A stretch of DNA of 64,000 nucleotides from Betaproteobacteria bacterium (GTDB taxonomy: Bacteria > Pseudomonadota > Gammaproteobacteria > Burkholderiales > Burkholderiaceae_A): positions 1-64,000 of the forward strand of contig VGHK01000005.1 in NCBI GenBank assembly GCA_016868305.1, given 5' to 3'. The notes beneath the pieces were generated by a model. The model had not been told where the DNA came from and ran no database searches. It saw only the letters and a program-made list of their open reading frames with translations. This document shows, in pieces, positions 12,057-20,767 of the stretch. Made by a program: the position numbers and the translations under genes. The number at the start of each line of letters is the position of its first letter. Position 1 is the stretch's first letter.

Positions 12057-13243
12057 TGTCGGGCGGGGCATCCGCAATCCGCCACGGGCAGGCCGATCTG
12101 CTGTCGGGCGTTCGGGTGCTCGACCTGTCTCGTATTCTGGCAGGGCCCTGGTGCAGCCAGCTACTGGCAGACCTTGGGGCCACCGTGCTCAAGATCGAAC
12201 GGGCGGGCCCCGGTGATGACACCCGACAGTGGGGGCCTCCCTGGTATACGCCTGAAATTGCCAGCTATTACACCTGTACCAACCGCGGTAAGGTCTCCTT
12301 ATCGGCGGACTTCAAAAATCCGGAACATCTCGCGCAGATTCGGCTGCTGGCCAGCCGAGCCGATGTGGTCATTGAAAACTTTAAGGTCGCGCAGCTCAAG
12401 GGCTTTGGCCTAGACGCCGAGTCGCTGCGGGCAGCCAACCCCGGCCTTATCTATTGCTCGATTAGTGGCTTTGGCCAGAACGGTCCGCTGGCCTCCCAGG
12501 CGGGCTATGACTTTGCGCTGCAGGCCTACACCGGACTCATGCGCATTACGGGCGAACCCGGGCGAGAGCCACAGAAAGTCGGTGTCGCGGTGATAGACCT
12601 TTTTACGGGTCTCTACGCCTGCAATGCCATTACCGCAGCGCTTTTGCGAAAGGGCCGCACGGGCGAAGGCGCAACCATTGACTGCGCCCTGCTCGACACC
12701 GGCGTAGCCCTTCTGGCCAACCAAGCGGCAGGCTTTCTGGTGGGGGGAAAGGTGCCGCAGAGTCTGGGCAATGCCCACCCCAGCATCGTTCCCTACCAGG
12801 CCTATGCCACCGCAGACGGCTACATGGTGATTGCCGTTGGCAACGACGGCCAGTTTGCCGCCTTAGCCCAGGCACTGGGGCAGCACGACTGGATTGCCGA
12901 TGCCCGGTTTGCCACAAACCCTGCCCGGGTTGCCCACCGCGATGCCCTCAACCAGGTGCTCGCGCCAATTCTGTCTCAGCGGCCCCGCCAGGAATGGATT
13001 GGGCTACTCACACCGTTGGGCGTGCCCTGCACACCGGTATTAGGGGTGAACGAGATTTTCTCTGAGCCACAGGTGACCGAACGGGCGCTATGCGTGTCGT
13101 CCGAAGGCAGCGATGGGTTTCCCGCAGTGACCACCCTCGGGCAGCCCATGGTTATCGATGGGCTGCGCCCCGCCCATCCGCTCGCGCCCGGACCGGTGGG
13201 GCCAGAGGTGACTACTTACAGTTCGGGTCAAACCCCTTTTTAA
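12056..13243 (+). CDS. Class III (CaiB/BaiF) CoA-transferase, probable succinyl-CoA:glutarate CoA-transferase
   Basis: LLSGVRVLDLSRILAGPWCSQLLADLGATVLKIERAGPGDDTRQWGPPW; overlaps gcdH by 1 nt (TAATG). Confidence 0.88.
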   Translation: MSGGASAIRHGQADLLSGVRVLDLSRILAGPWCSQLLADLGATVLKIERAGPGDDTRQWGPPWYTPEIASYYTCTNRGKVSLSADFKNPEHLAQIRLLASRADVVIENFKVAQLKGFGLDAESLRAANPGLIYCSISGFGQNGPLASQAGYDFALQAYTGLMRITGEPGREPQKVGVAVIDLFTGLYACNAITAALLRKGRTGEGATIDCALLDTGVALLANQAAGFLVGGKVPQSLGNAHPSIVPYQAYATADGYMVIAVGNDGQFAALAQALGQHDWIADARFATNPARVAHRDALNQVLAPILSQRPRQEWIGLLTPLGVPCTPVLGVNEIFSEPQVTERALCVSSEGSDGFPAVTTLGQPMVIDGLRPAHPLAPGPVGPEVTTYSSGQTPF

Positions 13244-13418
13244 GCCGGGCAAGCTTCTTTTCGGTCTCGGTCATGTACTCCTTAGACTGCGCCACCGGGT
13301 CGGGGCAGTCGCGCGTTGCCTCTGATTTGCACCCAGTGGCCACTAATACCGATAAGGCGAGCACTGTGAGAAGGCACCGAAGATGACAGCATAAGCTGCC
13401 AGGGATCAAAGGACACAT
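13212..13418 (-). CDS. Small putative lipoprotein
   Basis: Hydrophobic leader ending LVATGC lipobox-like; 3' end overlaps the CoA-transferase antisense by 32 nt. Confidence 0.45.
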   Translation of the reverse strand: MCPLIPGSLCCHLRCLLTVLALSVLVATGCKSEATRDCPDPVAQSKEYMTETEKKLARLKKGFDPNCK

Positions 13419-13559
13419 TGGCAATGACAAAACTGCTCGTTTAAGTCGGCTTCCATAACCCATACTGTACGATGAACTAGGGAAATTGCTGATCCATTAG
13501 CCCGAGACCTGCGGTGGAAAAATGGGGCATGACAACAAAGATCAGGCACAATCCGCTGT

Positions 13560-14150
13560 GTGAAATCAGGCATTCTTATTACCGCTCCCTTCTTCCGGGC
13601 CATTGACAGGCTCTCGGGAATAATCGGAAGTGTCTTGCGTTGGTTGGTTTTAGCAGCAGTTCTGCTCAGCGCCGGTAACGCCGTGGTTCGCAAGGCGTTT
13701 TCCACGAGTTCCAACGCCCTGCTTGAGGGGCAGTGGTATCTCTTCTCGGCTGTCTTCATGCTCGGGGCGGGCTATGTACTCCTGCACAACGCCCATGTTC
13801 GAATCGATTTTATTTCGGCGCGCCTTTCTGCAAGATCACGAAACCTGATTGATATTTTCGGAATCATCCTGATTTTGATGCCTACATCCGCATTTGTGGT
13901 GTGGCTATCGTGGCCCTTGTTCTCGATCGCATTTGCGAGTGGCGAAATGTCGCAGAATGCCGGCGGGCTGATTCGATGGCCCGTGCTTTTGATGATCCCA
14001 TTGGGTATGGCCCTCCTATTTCTGCAGGCGCTGTCTGAACTACACAAGCGGCTCGGTTTTCTGGCGGGTCTCGGCCCAGACCCACTCGCAGGCGTCGGTA
14101 GCAAGGATGCAGACCTCGTGAAAAATGACGAGGAAAAACCGCAGCCATGA
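13560..14150 (+). CDS. TRAP transporter small permease (DctQ/FcbT2-like)
   Basis: Four TM segments; start codon GTG; overlaps the next gene by 4 nt. Confidence 0.88.
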   Translation: MKSGILITAPFFRAIDRLSGIIGSVLRWLVLAAVLLSAGNAVVRKAFSTSSNALLEGQWYLFSAVFMLGAGYVLLHNAHVRIDFISARLSARSRNLIDIFGIILILMPTSAFVVWLSWPLFSIAFASGEMSQNAGGLIRWPVLLMIPLGMALLFLQALSELHKRLGFLAGLGPDPLAGVGSKDADLVKNDEEKPQP

Positions 14151-15913
14151 TTGAGGTGCTCGCCGCACAATTTCCGGTATTTATGTTTCTGGGGCTCTTT
14201 GTGCTCCTGATCAGCGGCTTTCCTGTCGCCTTTGGGCTTGCCGCCGTTGGCCTCGGCTTTGGGCTCATCGGTGTGGCCGTCGGACTGTTTCCAACGGTTT
14301 TGTTTCAGGCCCTGCCCCTGCGCATTTTTGGAATCATGCAAAACGATACGCTGTTGGCCATTCCCTTTTTTACGCTCATGGGAATCATCCTGCAGCGCAG
14401 TGGCATGGCCGAAGACCTTCTTGACACCATCGGACAGCTTTTTGGCCCAGTACGTTCGGGGCTTGCCATCGCAGTGGTCCTCGTGGGCACCCTGCTGGCG
14501 GCAACCACAGGCGTCATTGCTGCGGCGGTCATTTCGATGGGGTTGATCTCACTGCCCATCATGCTACGTTATGGCTACAACCGTTCTGTAGCCACGGGCT
14601 CTATTCTGGCTGCGGGTACACTCGTTCAGATCATCCCACCGTCTCTGGTCCTCATTGTCCTCGCCGACCAAATGGGACGCTCTGTGGGCGATATGTACAG
14701 CGCCGCCATTAAGCCCGGCCTCGTCCTCGTCGCGGTCTATCTTGGTTTTCTCGCCATTCTTGCCTTTATTCGTCCGTCGGCGGTACCTGCCTTGCCCCCT
14801 GAGGCTCGGGTCTATAAAGAACCCGACGGTAGCGCTGGCTACCGATCGCTCTTGGTTCTACTGAGCTTCTGTGGCCTTGGAGGCTTCCTCTGGTACTCGG
14901 TGCATGACAGTGTCATGGGACCGCTGCTCGGCCGCGTCGACCCAGCACCCGCTGATGAGGTCGCGGTGCTGTCGGTCACCATCGCCAGCCTTCTTGCACT
15001 AACTGTTGCGCTAATCAATCGCTACTCGGGGCTCAGGCTTTTGTCTGTTATTGCCGAGCGGGTCACATTCGCGCTCATTCCTCCGCTCGTGCTCATTTTT
15101 CTCGTGCTGGGAACCATTTTTCTTGGGGTAGCAACGCCCACAGAGGGGGGAGCCATGGGGGCCGTGGGTGCCCTATTGATGGCCTTGTCAAAGCGGCGAC
15201 TGAGCATGGCGACTCTCACCCAGTCTCTGGACCAGACCACCCGACTCTCCGTATTCGTAATGTTTATTCTGGTCGGTTCTACGATTTTCTCTTTCACGTT
15301 TAATGCCGCCGACGGCCACATATGGGTCGAGTCGCTGTTCGAGCAGCTTCCGGGCGGTCAAACAGGTTTTCTGATTCTAGTAACGGCGCTCGTCTTTATC
15401 CTGGGGTTCTTCCTCGACTTCTTTGAGATTGCATTCATCATCGTTCCCTTGTTGGTTCCAGTCGCGAATAGCCTTGGAATCGATCTCATCTGGTTTGGCA
15501 TCGTGCTGGCAATGATTCTTCAGACGTCATTCCTTACGCCACCTTTCGGCTTTTCGCTTTTTTATCTTCGCAGTGTTGCGCCCTCAAAGGGCTATGTTGA
15601 CCAGGTAAATGGAAAGCTCATAGAAGGCATCAAGACCGCAGAAATATATCGTGGAGCGTTCATTTTCGTCGTGCTACAGGTTCTTATGACTCTTGCGGTG
15701 ATCTTCTACCCGAGTCATTTACTTGGAAACTATAAGAGTGCATCCCCCTCTTACAGCGGCGGTATCGAACTTCCTGTCGCTGACCCGCTAGATGCAGCTA
15801 TAGATCCCTCAGACACAGAAACCGACTCTGAAAGCGAAGACACTGCCTCGGAAGAAGAGTCTGATGTTGATCCAGGCGCAGCGCTACTTCGGGAAATGAG
15901 GCAGCAGAAATAG
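14147..15913 (+). CDS. TRAP transporter large permease (DctM/FcbT3-like) with acidic C-terminal tail
   Basis: DctM motifs (FTLMGIILQRSGMAEDLLDTIG, ATPTEGGAMGAVGAL); ~588 aa long-form; Asp/Glu/Ser-rich tail. Confidence 0.9.
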   Translation: MIEVLAAQFPVFMFLGLFVLLISGFPVAFGLAAVGLGFGLIGVAVGLFPTVLFQALPLRIFGIMQNDTLLAIPFFTLMGIILQRSGMAEDLLDTIGQLFGPVRSGLAIAVVLVGTLLAATTGVIAAAVISMGLISLPIMLRYGYNRSVATGSILAAGTLVQIIPPSLVLIVLADQMGRSVGDMYSAAIKPGLVLVAVYLGFLAILAFIRPSAVPALPPEARVYKEPDGSAGYRSLLVLLSFCGLGGFLWYSVHDSVMGPLLGRVDPAPADEVAVLSVTIASLLALTVALINRYSGLRLLSVIAERVTFALIPPLVLIFLVLGTIFLGVATPTEGGAMGAVGALLMALSKRRLSMATLTQSLDQTTRLSVFVMFILVGSTIFSFTFNAADGHIWVESLFEQLPGGQTGFLILVTALVFILGFFLDFFEIAFIIVPLLVPVANSLGIDLIWFGIVLAMILQTSFLTPPFGFSLFYLRSVAPSKGYVDQVNGKLIEGIKTAEIYRGAFIFVVLQVLMTLAVIFYPSHLLGNYKSASPSYSGGIELPVADPLDAAIDPSDTETDSESEDTASEEESDVDPGAALLREMRQQK

Positions 15914-15945
15914 AAAATGCCCAACGGCGAAGTTGGGCATTTTCT
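15912..15945. terminator. Bidirectional Rho-independent terminator
   Basis: AGAAAATGCCCAAC-GGCGAA-GTTGGGCATTTTCT: perfect 14-bp stem, 6-nt loop, A/T-rich flanks on both strands. Confidence 0.93.
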
Positions 15946-15979
15946 AAGAGAAACGAACAACCAAAACCGAGCTACAGGG

Positions 15980-17059
15980 CTACAGCTTTAGTCCCTGCAT
16001 ATAGCTATCAAATCGCGATTCTGTAAATCTGAACCACTGGTTGACGTTACGTCTGAAGTCTGAGTAGTCCGCATAAATCTTCTGCCAACGCGGGTTTGAA
16101 GCAGAGAGCTCGGAATAGTAGGCGGTGGCCTCTTTAAACGCTGCATCCATAATTGGCTTGGGCATTGCAAAAAGCTTAGCGCCATTCTTCACTAATTCAC
16201 GAAGGGCTGCGGGGTTGCGGGCATCGTACTTGGCCTGCATTTCATTATGCGCAAACGCCGCAGCAGTCTCGACGATGTTCTTGAGGTCATTGGGAAGGGC
16301 GTCATAGGCCTTCTTGCTCACATAAAGGGACAATTGAGGGCCACCCTCCCACCAAGCAGGATAGTAATAATTCTTGGCGACTTTGAAAAATCCGAGCTTA
16401 AGATCATCGTACGGACCCACCCATTCGACAGCGTCTAGAGTACCTCGCTCAAGGGCCGGATAGATTTCCCCGCCGGGAATATTCTGCGGAACCCCACCGA
16501 TACGCTCGAGCACCTTGCCGCCAAAACCACCAATACGCATCTTAAGGCCCTTGATATCGGCAAGTGTCTTAATTTCTTTACGATACCACCCGCCCATTTG
16601 CGCGCCGGTATTACCCATAGGGAAGTTAACGATGTTGTAATCAGCATAAAACTCACGGAAAAGCTTCAGCCCGTTGCCGTCGTACATCCACGCGGTCATC
16701 TGGCGTGAGTTCAGGCCAAAGGGGATAGCGCAATCCATCGCAAACGTTGGGTCTTTACCGAAAAAGTAATACGGTGCAGTGTGCGACATTTCCACCGTGC
16801 CCTGCTGAATCGCGTCCACCACCCCAAACGGGGGGACAAGCTCACCGCCCGCATGAACCGAAATGGTCAGGCGCCCGTTTGAGGCGGCGTTAACTCTTGC
16901 CGCAAAAGTCTCAGCCGCGCCGAAGATAGTATCAAGAGCCTTTGGGAAGCTTGATGCGAGCCGCCAACGGATGGCCTCCTGGGCCCGAACCGCGGGCGCA
17001 ACCCCAGTGGCAAGGATACCGGCTACCCCAGTACCGGCAACAAAATCACGTCTTTTCAT
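15980..17059 (-). CDS. TRAP transporter substrate-binding protein (DctP family, FcbT1/TakP-like), Tat-type leader
   Basis: MKRRDFVAGTGVAGI twin-Arg leader; WRLASSFPKALDTIFGAAETFA; DAVEWVGPYDDLKLGFFKVAKNYYYPAWWEGG. Confidence 0.92.
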   Translation of the reverse strand: MKRRDFVAGTGVAGILATGVAPAVRAQEAIRWRLASSFPKALDTIFGAAETFAARVNAASNGRLTISVHAGGELVPPFGVVDAIQQGTVEMSHTAPYYFFGKDPTFAMDCAIPFGLNSRQMTAWMYDGNGLKLFREFYADYNIVNFPMGNTGAQMGGWYRKEIKTLADIKGLKMRIGGFGGKVLERIGGVPQNIPGGEIYPALERGTLDAVEWVGPYDDLKLGFFKVAKNYYYPAWWEGGPQLSLYVSKKAYDALPNDLKNIVETAAAFAHNEMQAKYDARNPAALRELVKNGAKLFAMPKPIMDAAFKEATAYYSELSASNPRWQKIYADYSDFRRNVNQWFRFTESRFDSYMQGLKL

Positions 17060-17145
17060 AATGTCTCCATAAAGAGTTGGTTAAAACCGCATTACCTTAT
17101 ATCTGTATCGGAAAAAACACTAGCAACGTGGGTGGAGTGTTTTCC

Positions 17146-18357
17146 CTAGGTCTTTTTCAGAAGAACCGGCTCTGCTACCCGCCGTACATGATCCGGCACC
17201 ATGGTCTTCATCTTTGCGGGTAGCTCGCGCGATAGGTGAATTACCGTTTCGGCAGCCTTCATTTCGATTCGGGCACGCGCAAACTCCATGCCCTTGGGGC
17301 CAAACCAGGTCATCAGACGGCCTACAACTGGGCGTAACCAGTTCGGCATGCGCCGAAGCGGAAGACCCCCGGCCGCACGCTGCGTATTCTCAACAAATCC
17401 CCGCACCGCAGCATGACGATTCCCCGAATCGGTGGGCTTTGTCAGCACCAGTTCATCGCCAAGCAGTTCTACCAGTTTCTGGCCTTTGGCATTGCGCACA
17501 ACCAGCCACTGCTGCCCTTCTCCGCCCATATAGCCCACGGTAATGTCGGACAATGCATTGACATAGTCGACACAGGTACGGCAGGTGAGCGGAAAGAAAT
17601 CGGCGGGCAGGTCTGCCAGTGGCAGTTGCAGAAAGGGGATAAGCTTTTTACGCCCGTCCTCAAACCGCAACTCCACCTGGTAATCGGCCCGGAACTCAAG
17701 ATAGCTCACTGTTTGGGGAGTCTCGGTCAGTTTTTCCAGAAACAGATGAAAGTTCTCTGTCGTAGTGTTGTCCGAGCACGGTGTGCCTATCACCCATAGG
17801 TCGGCAAAGCCATATTGCTCCGCAAGGGCGCGCAGTGCATAGACCTGACAAGGAATTCCGATAACAGCAAGCCTTTTAATCCCCTGCGCCAACGCGGGCT
17901 CTATCAGCGACAACAGAGGAGCATAACCCATGCGCATACCCCGACAGGCCGCAATATCACTTGGCTTACGCACGAGTACCGGCTCCGGACGCCAACGGTC
18001 CTCGGCTGCGGGCTTCATGGTAAGCACAGCATCGACAAGATTCTCTTCAAGCAGCCGTTCGGCCATACGGGTGGTAATCCCCGTCCATTGAGCCCCCGCC
18101 AATGGCTGCCGCAGACGGGCACGCCAGATAGCCTGGTGCGGACCAAAGTAGAGCTGGCTGGGGTCTTCTAGGGCGCGCTGCGCACCATGCACCTGCCGCT
18201 CCCAGCGCGGATAGTCTGGCGCAATAAACTGGCACGCGGTTGCGCAGTTTTTAGGAGAAGAAGACCGAGACACCCCGCAGTCAGTACAAAGCCTTCGGTA
18301 CGGCGGCGCAGTCGCCGCCAAAAGTGTTACGACCTTTTTGGATGGGTCTGTAGCCAC
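17146..18357 (-). CDS. bciB: FrhB/BciB-family Fe-S flavoprotein, putative 3,8-divinyl chlorophyllide 8-vinyl reductase (ferredoxin type)
   Basis: LCTDCGV...C..ACQFI, LYFGPHQAIWRARLRQPLAGAQWTGITT, LAVIGIPCQVYALRAL, CRTCVDYVNALSDITVGYMGG, GPKGMEFARARIE: collinear with BciB/HCAR sequences as recalled. Confidence 0.75.
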   Translation of the reverse strand: MATDPSKKVVTLLAATAPPYRRLCTDCGVSRSSSPKNCATACQFIAPDYPRWERQVHGAQRALEDPSQLYFGPHQAIWRARLRQPLAGAQWTGITTRMAERLLEENLVDAVLTMKPAAEDRWRPEPVLVRKPSDIAACRGMRMGYAPLLSLIEPALAQGIKRLAVIGIPCQVYALRALAEQYGFADLWVIGTPCSDNTTTENFHLFLEKLTETPQTVSYLEFRADYQVELRFEDGRKKLIPFLQLPLADLPADFFPLTCRTCVDYVNALSDITVGYMGGEGQQWLVVRNAKGQKLVELLGDELVLTKPTDSGNRHAAVRGFVENTQRAAGGLPLRRMPNWLRPVVGRLMTWFGPKGMEFARARIEMKAAETVIHLSRELPAKMKTMVPDHVRRVAEPVLLKKT

Positions 18358-18713
18358 CGCTTGGTCTTCTGATCCAGTTCTTGGATAGCCTGAACCAGCT
18401 TTGGCGTGACTGTGATCACTTTTCGCCGCGTGTCTATCGCATCGACCTCAGCCTGAATAAGCCCCTCACGGAGCAAGGCAGAAAGGCATTTATGCAGCGT
18501 CGCAGGCGAAGCCACTTTAGACTTGGTGATGATCGTCTGCACATACAACGGCTCTGGCGACGACCGCGCCGAGTAGATCCAGTCGACGAGGCGAATAGAG
18601 AGGGTGTCGAGAGCGCGCAATGGACTTTCCGCAATGGCCCTTTCGGCAAAGGACCGAATGCCATACCATGCACTCATGTTTGCTGCTGCGTTGGAAGAGG
18701 TTTTTTTATTCAT
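18327..18713 (-). CDS. MarR-like winged-helix transcriptional regulator
   Basis: wHTH pattern SPATLHKCLSALLREGLIQAEVDAIDTRRKVITVTPKLVQAI; overlaps bciB-like start by 31 nt. Confidence 0.7.
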   Translation of the reverse strand: MNKKTSSNAAANMSAWYGIRSFAERAIAESPLRALDTLSIRLVDWIYSARSSPEPLYVQTIITKSKVASPATLHKCLSALLREGLIQAEVDAIDTRRKVITVTPKLVQAIQELDQKTKRWLQTHPKRS

Positions 18714-18749
18714 AGAGAGAGTTTAAAGTAATCTACGAAGTCTTTTCTT

Positions 18750-18770
18750 GTGTTCGTATTTTTAGAACAC
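18750..18770. promoter_or_regulatory. Inverted repeat GTGTTC-N9-GAACAC, candidate operator
   Basis: Perfect 6-bp arms in the 90-nt divergent intergenic region between the MarR-like and HtrA-like genes. Confidence 0.5.
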
Positions 18771-18803
18771 GGTTACATGAAATAAAAAGGGTAGCTGATT
18801 TCT

Positions 18804-19865
18804 ATGCGCTTAAACATTTATTGCAATGCGGAGATAAAGCCGAAGAGTTGGTGCAGCAAAAGGCTGGGCATCACACTCTGCCTCGCCGTCATGCTTACGC
18901 TGCCTGCAGTATCGGCGCTACCACAATCAACAGTGCGCACGAAACCCGAGGAAAAAGTGGTCGCCCGCATTATGCAGAGCGTGGTAACGGTACAGGCCAT
19001 CGCCAGCCCTAATGCCGCTAGCGCCCAGAGTCTCGGGCCTTACCGCGAAGGTTCCGGCATCGTCATAGACCGCGATACCATTGTTACCGTAGGCTACCTG
19101 CTCATCGAAGCCGAGACGGCTGACATCATCGATAACCAGGGCCGAAAGATCCCCACAACAATACTGGGGCATGATCCGGTCAGTGGCTTTGGCCTTCTGA
19201 AGACATTGATTCCTTTAAAACAATTCCCTGTGACCTTGGGAGACTCCGACCTCCTAGCCTCGCCGCAGCGGCTGCTCACCCTGGGGCAGGGGGAGTCCGA
19301 GGTTACCGAACTCCTGCTCGCGTCTCGAAAGCCCTTCGCGGGAAACTGGGAGTATCTGGTGGATGCTCCCCTACTAACGATACCCGCAGTTAATAACTGG
19401 AGCGGCGCCGGGCTGTTTGATGACCGAGGCGCCCTGGTGGGTCTGGGCTCGCTCCTTGTCGCCGATGCAACCGATGAGCCCAGGCCCCGCCCCGGAAACT
19501 TGTACATTCCGATCAATTTATTTAAGTCGGTTCTGCCGGATCTACTCAGGTTTGGTCGTCGGTCTGGCCCTGCCCAGCCCTGGCTCGGAGTCCATAGCGA
19601 ACCCCATCCTCAAGGGGGGTTGGTTATCCAACGGATTGCCGCCAAAAGCCCGGCTGAGCTGGCCGGACTGCAGCAGGGAGATCGCATTCTGGCGCTACAA
19701 GACCAGGCTATTCTCAGCCTTGCTGACTTCTATCGTCGAATCTGGGCATCGGGACCAACCGGCAGCGCGCTGGCACTGTCGGTCGTGCGTGAAGGCGTTA
19801 CCCTGCGCATTACCCTTATTACGGGCGATAGGCTCAAGGCACAACAGCGCCCTTCTGGTGTTTAA
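18804..19865 (+). CDS. HtrA/DegP-like trypsin-fold plus PDZ protein, predicted pseudoprotease
   Basis: Trypsin-like fold (GSGIVIDRDTIVTVGYLL... GHDPVSGFGLLK... NNWSGAGLFDDRGALVG) and PDZ (GLQQGDRILALQDQ); His and Asp of the triad appear replaced. Confidence 0.8.
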   Translation: MRLNIYCNAEIKPKSWCSKRLGITLCLAVMLTLPAVSALPQSTVRTKPEEKVVARIMQSVVTVQAIASPNAASAQSLGPYREGSGIVIDRDTIVTVGYLLIEAETADIIDNQGRKIPTTILGHDPVSGFGLLKTLIPLKQFPVTLGDSDLLASPQRLLTLGQGESEVTELLLASRKPFAGNWEYLVDAPLLTIPAVNNWSGAGLFDDRGALVGLGSLLVADATDEPRPRPGNLYIPINLFKSVLPDLLRFGRRSGPAQPWLGVHSEPHPQGGLVIQRIAAKSPAELAGLQQGDRILALQDQAILSLADFYRRIWASGPTGSALALSVVREGVTLRITLITGDRLKAQQRPSGV

Positions 19866-19881
19866 TGAGGACTGACGCATC

Positions 19882-20091
19882 ATGAAAGAATGGCTTCTCA
19901 TTGTTTGGATCGGAACTTCTACGAATATGCAGGTGGTAGAGCAGCACTGGTCTGAATCCGCCTGCCAGGCGCGTATGAAAGAGGTACAGGAGCAGGTCGG
20001 CGAGTCGTTTACTGTAGCCTGCACCCAAGACCTCAAAGAAGGCCGGTCCCAGTTACCCAAGCGCGTTCAGGGTGTGGGTGTAACCAAGTAG
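19882..20091 (+). CDS. Hypothetical small protein (69 aa)
   Basis: Follows the HtrA-like gene by 16 nt, same strand; hydrophobic N-terminus. Confidence 0.5.
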   Translation: MKEWLLIVWIGTSTNMQVVEQHWSESACQARMKEVQEQVGESFTVACTQDLKEGRSQLPKRVQGVGVTK

Positions 20092-20113
20092 TCTGCGGTC
20101 GAAACCCCTGGGT

Positions 20114-20767
20114 ATGACCCTGCCCTCAGAGGCCGAGATACAGAGAGTCTCGATTGCGAAATACCAGAGGCGTGCCGCAGGCTATGACAAGTCATGCGGG
20201 CCCACCTGGCCCATTCGCACCCGGGCTATCGCTGGTCTGCAGCTGCAGCCCGGGGAGGTGGTCCTCGACGTGGGCTGTGGTACCGGACTGAGCCTGCCAC
20301 TTTTGCAGTCGGCCGTGGGAACATCCGGTAAGGTCTACGGCTTTGACCAAAGCCCCGATATGCTGGCGAAGGCCCTGCACCGGGTGCAGACAGAAGGCTG
20401 GTCGCAGGTAGAGGTCTTTGCTTGCAGCGCCCAGTCTCTCACCCTTCCCCAGAAGGTAGACGCCTTTTTGTTTCACTACACGCATGACATTCTGCGATCC
20501 CCCACAGCCATTTCCCGGTTGCTGGCCTGGGCCAAGCCCGGTGCACGGGTTGCTATTGCAGGCATTCAATATTTTCCTGCATGGATGGCGCCACTCAACC
20601 TCTGGGTCTACTTCAAGAACTATGGCTATAACGGCGCACCAGGCGACCTTCGATCGCCCTGGGACCGCATCGCCCCGTATCTCGATGACTTTGAAAGAAC
20701 CTCTACCCAATGGGGCATGGGCTACATTGCCTTCGGACGGGTAAAGGCAATCCCCTCAGACGCATGA
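20114..20767 (+). CDS. Class I SAM-dependent methyltransferase
   Basis: VVLDVGCGTGLSLPLLQSAVG, VYGFDQSPDML. Confidence 0.85.
   Translation: MTLPSEAEIQRVSIAKYQRRAAGYDKSCGPTWPIRTRAIAGLQLQPGEVVLDVGCGTGLSLPLLQSAVGTSGKVYGFDQSPDMLAKALHRVQTEGWSQVEVFACSAQSLTLPQKVDAFLFHYTHDILRSPTAISRLLAWAKPGARVAIAGIQYFPAWMAPLNLWVYFKNYGYNGAPGDLRSPWDRIAPYLDDFERTSTQWGMGYIAFGRVKAIPSDA

Noticed and set aside
18749-18770. PpsR/CrtJ (TGT-N12-ACA) operator upstream of the bciB operon
   Set aside because: Spacing is N13, so not called as PpsR; kept only as a generic inverted repeat.
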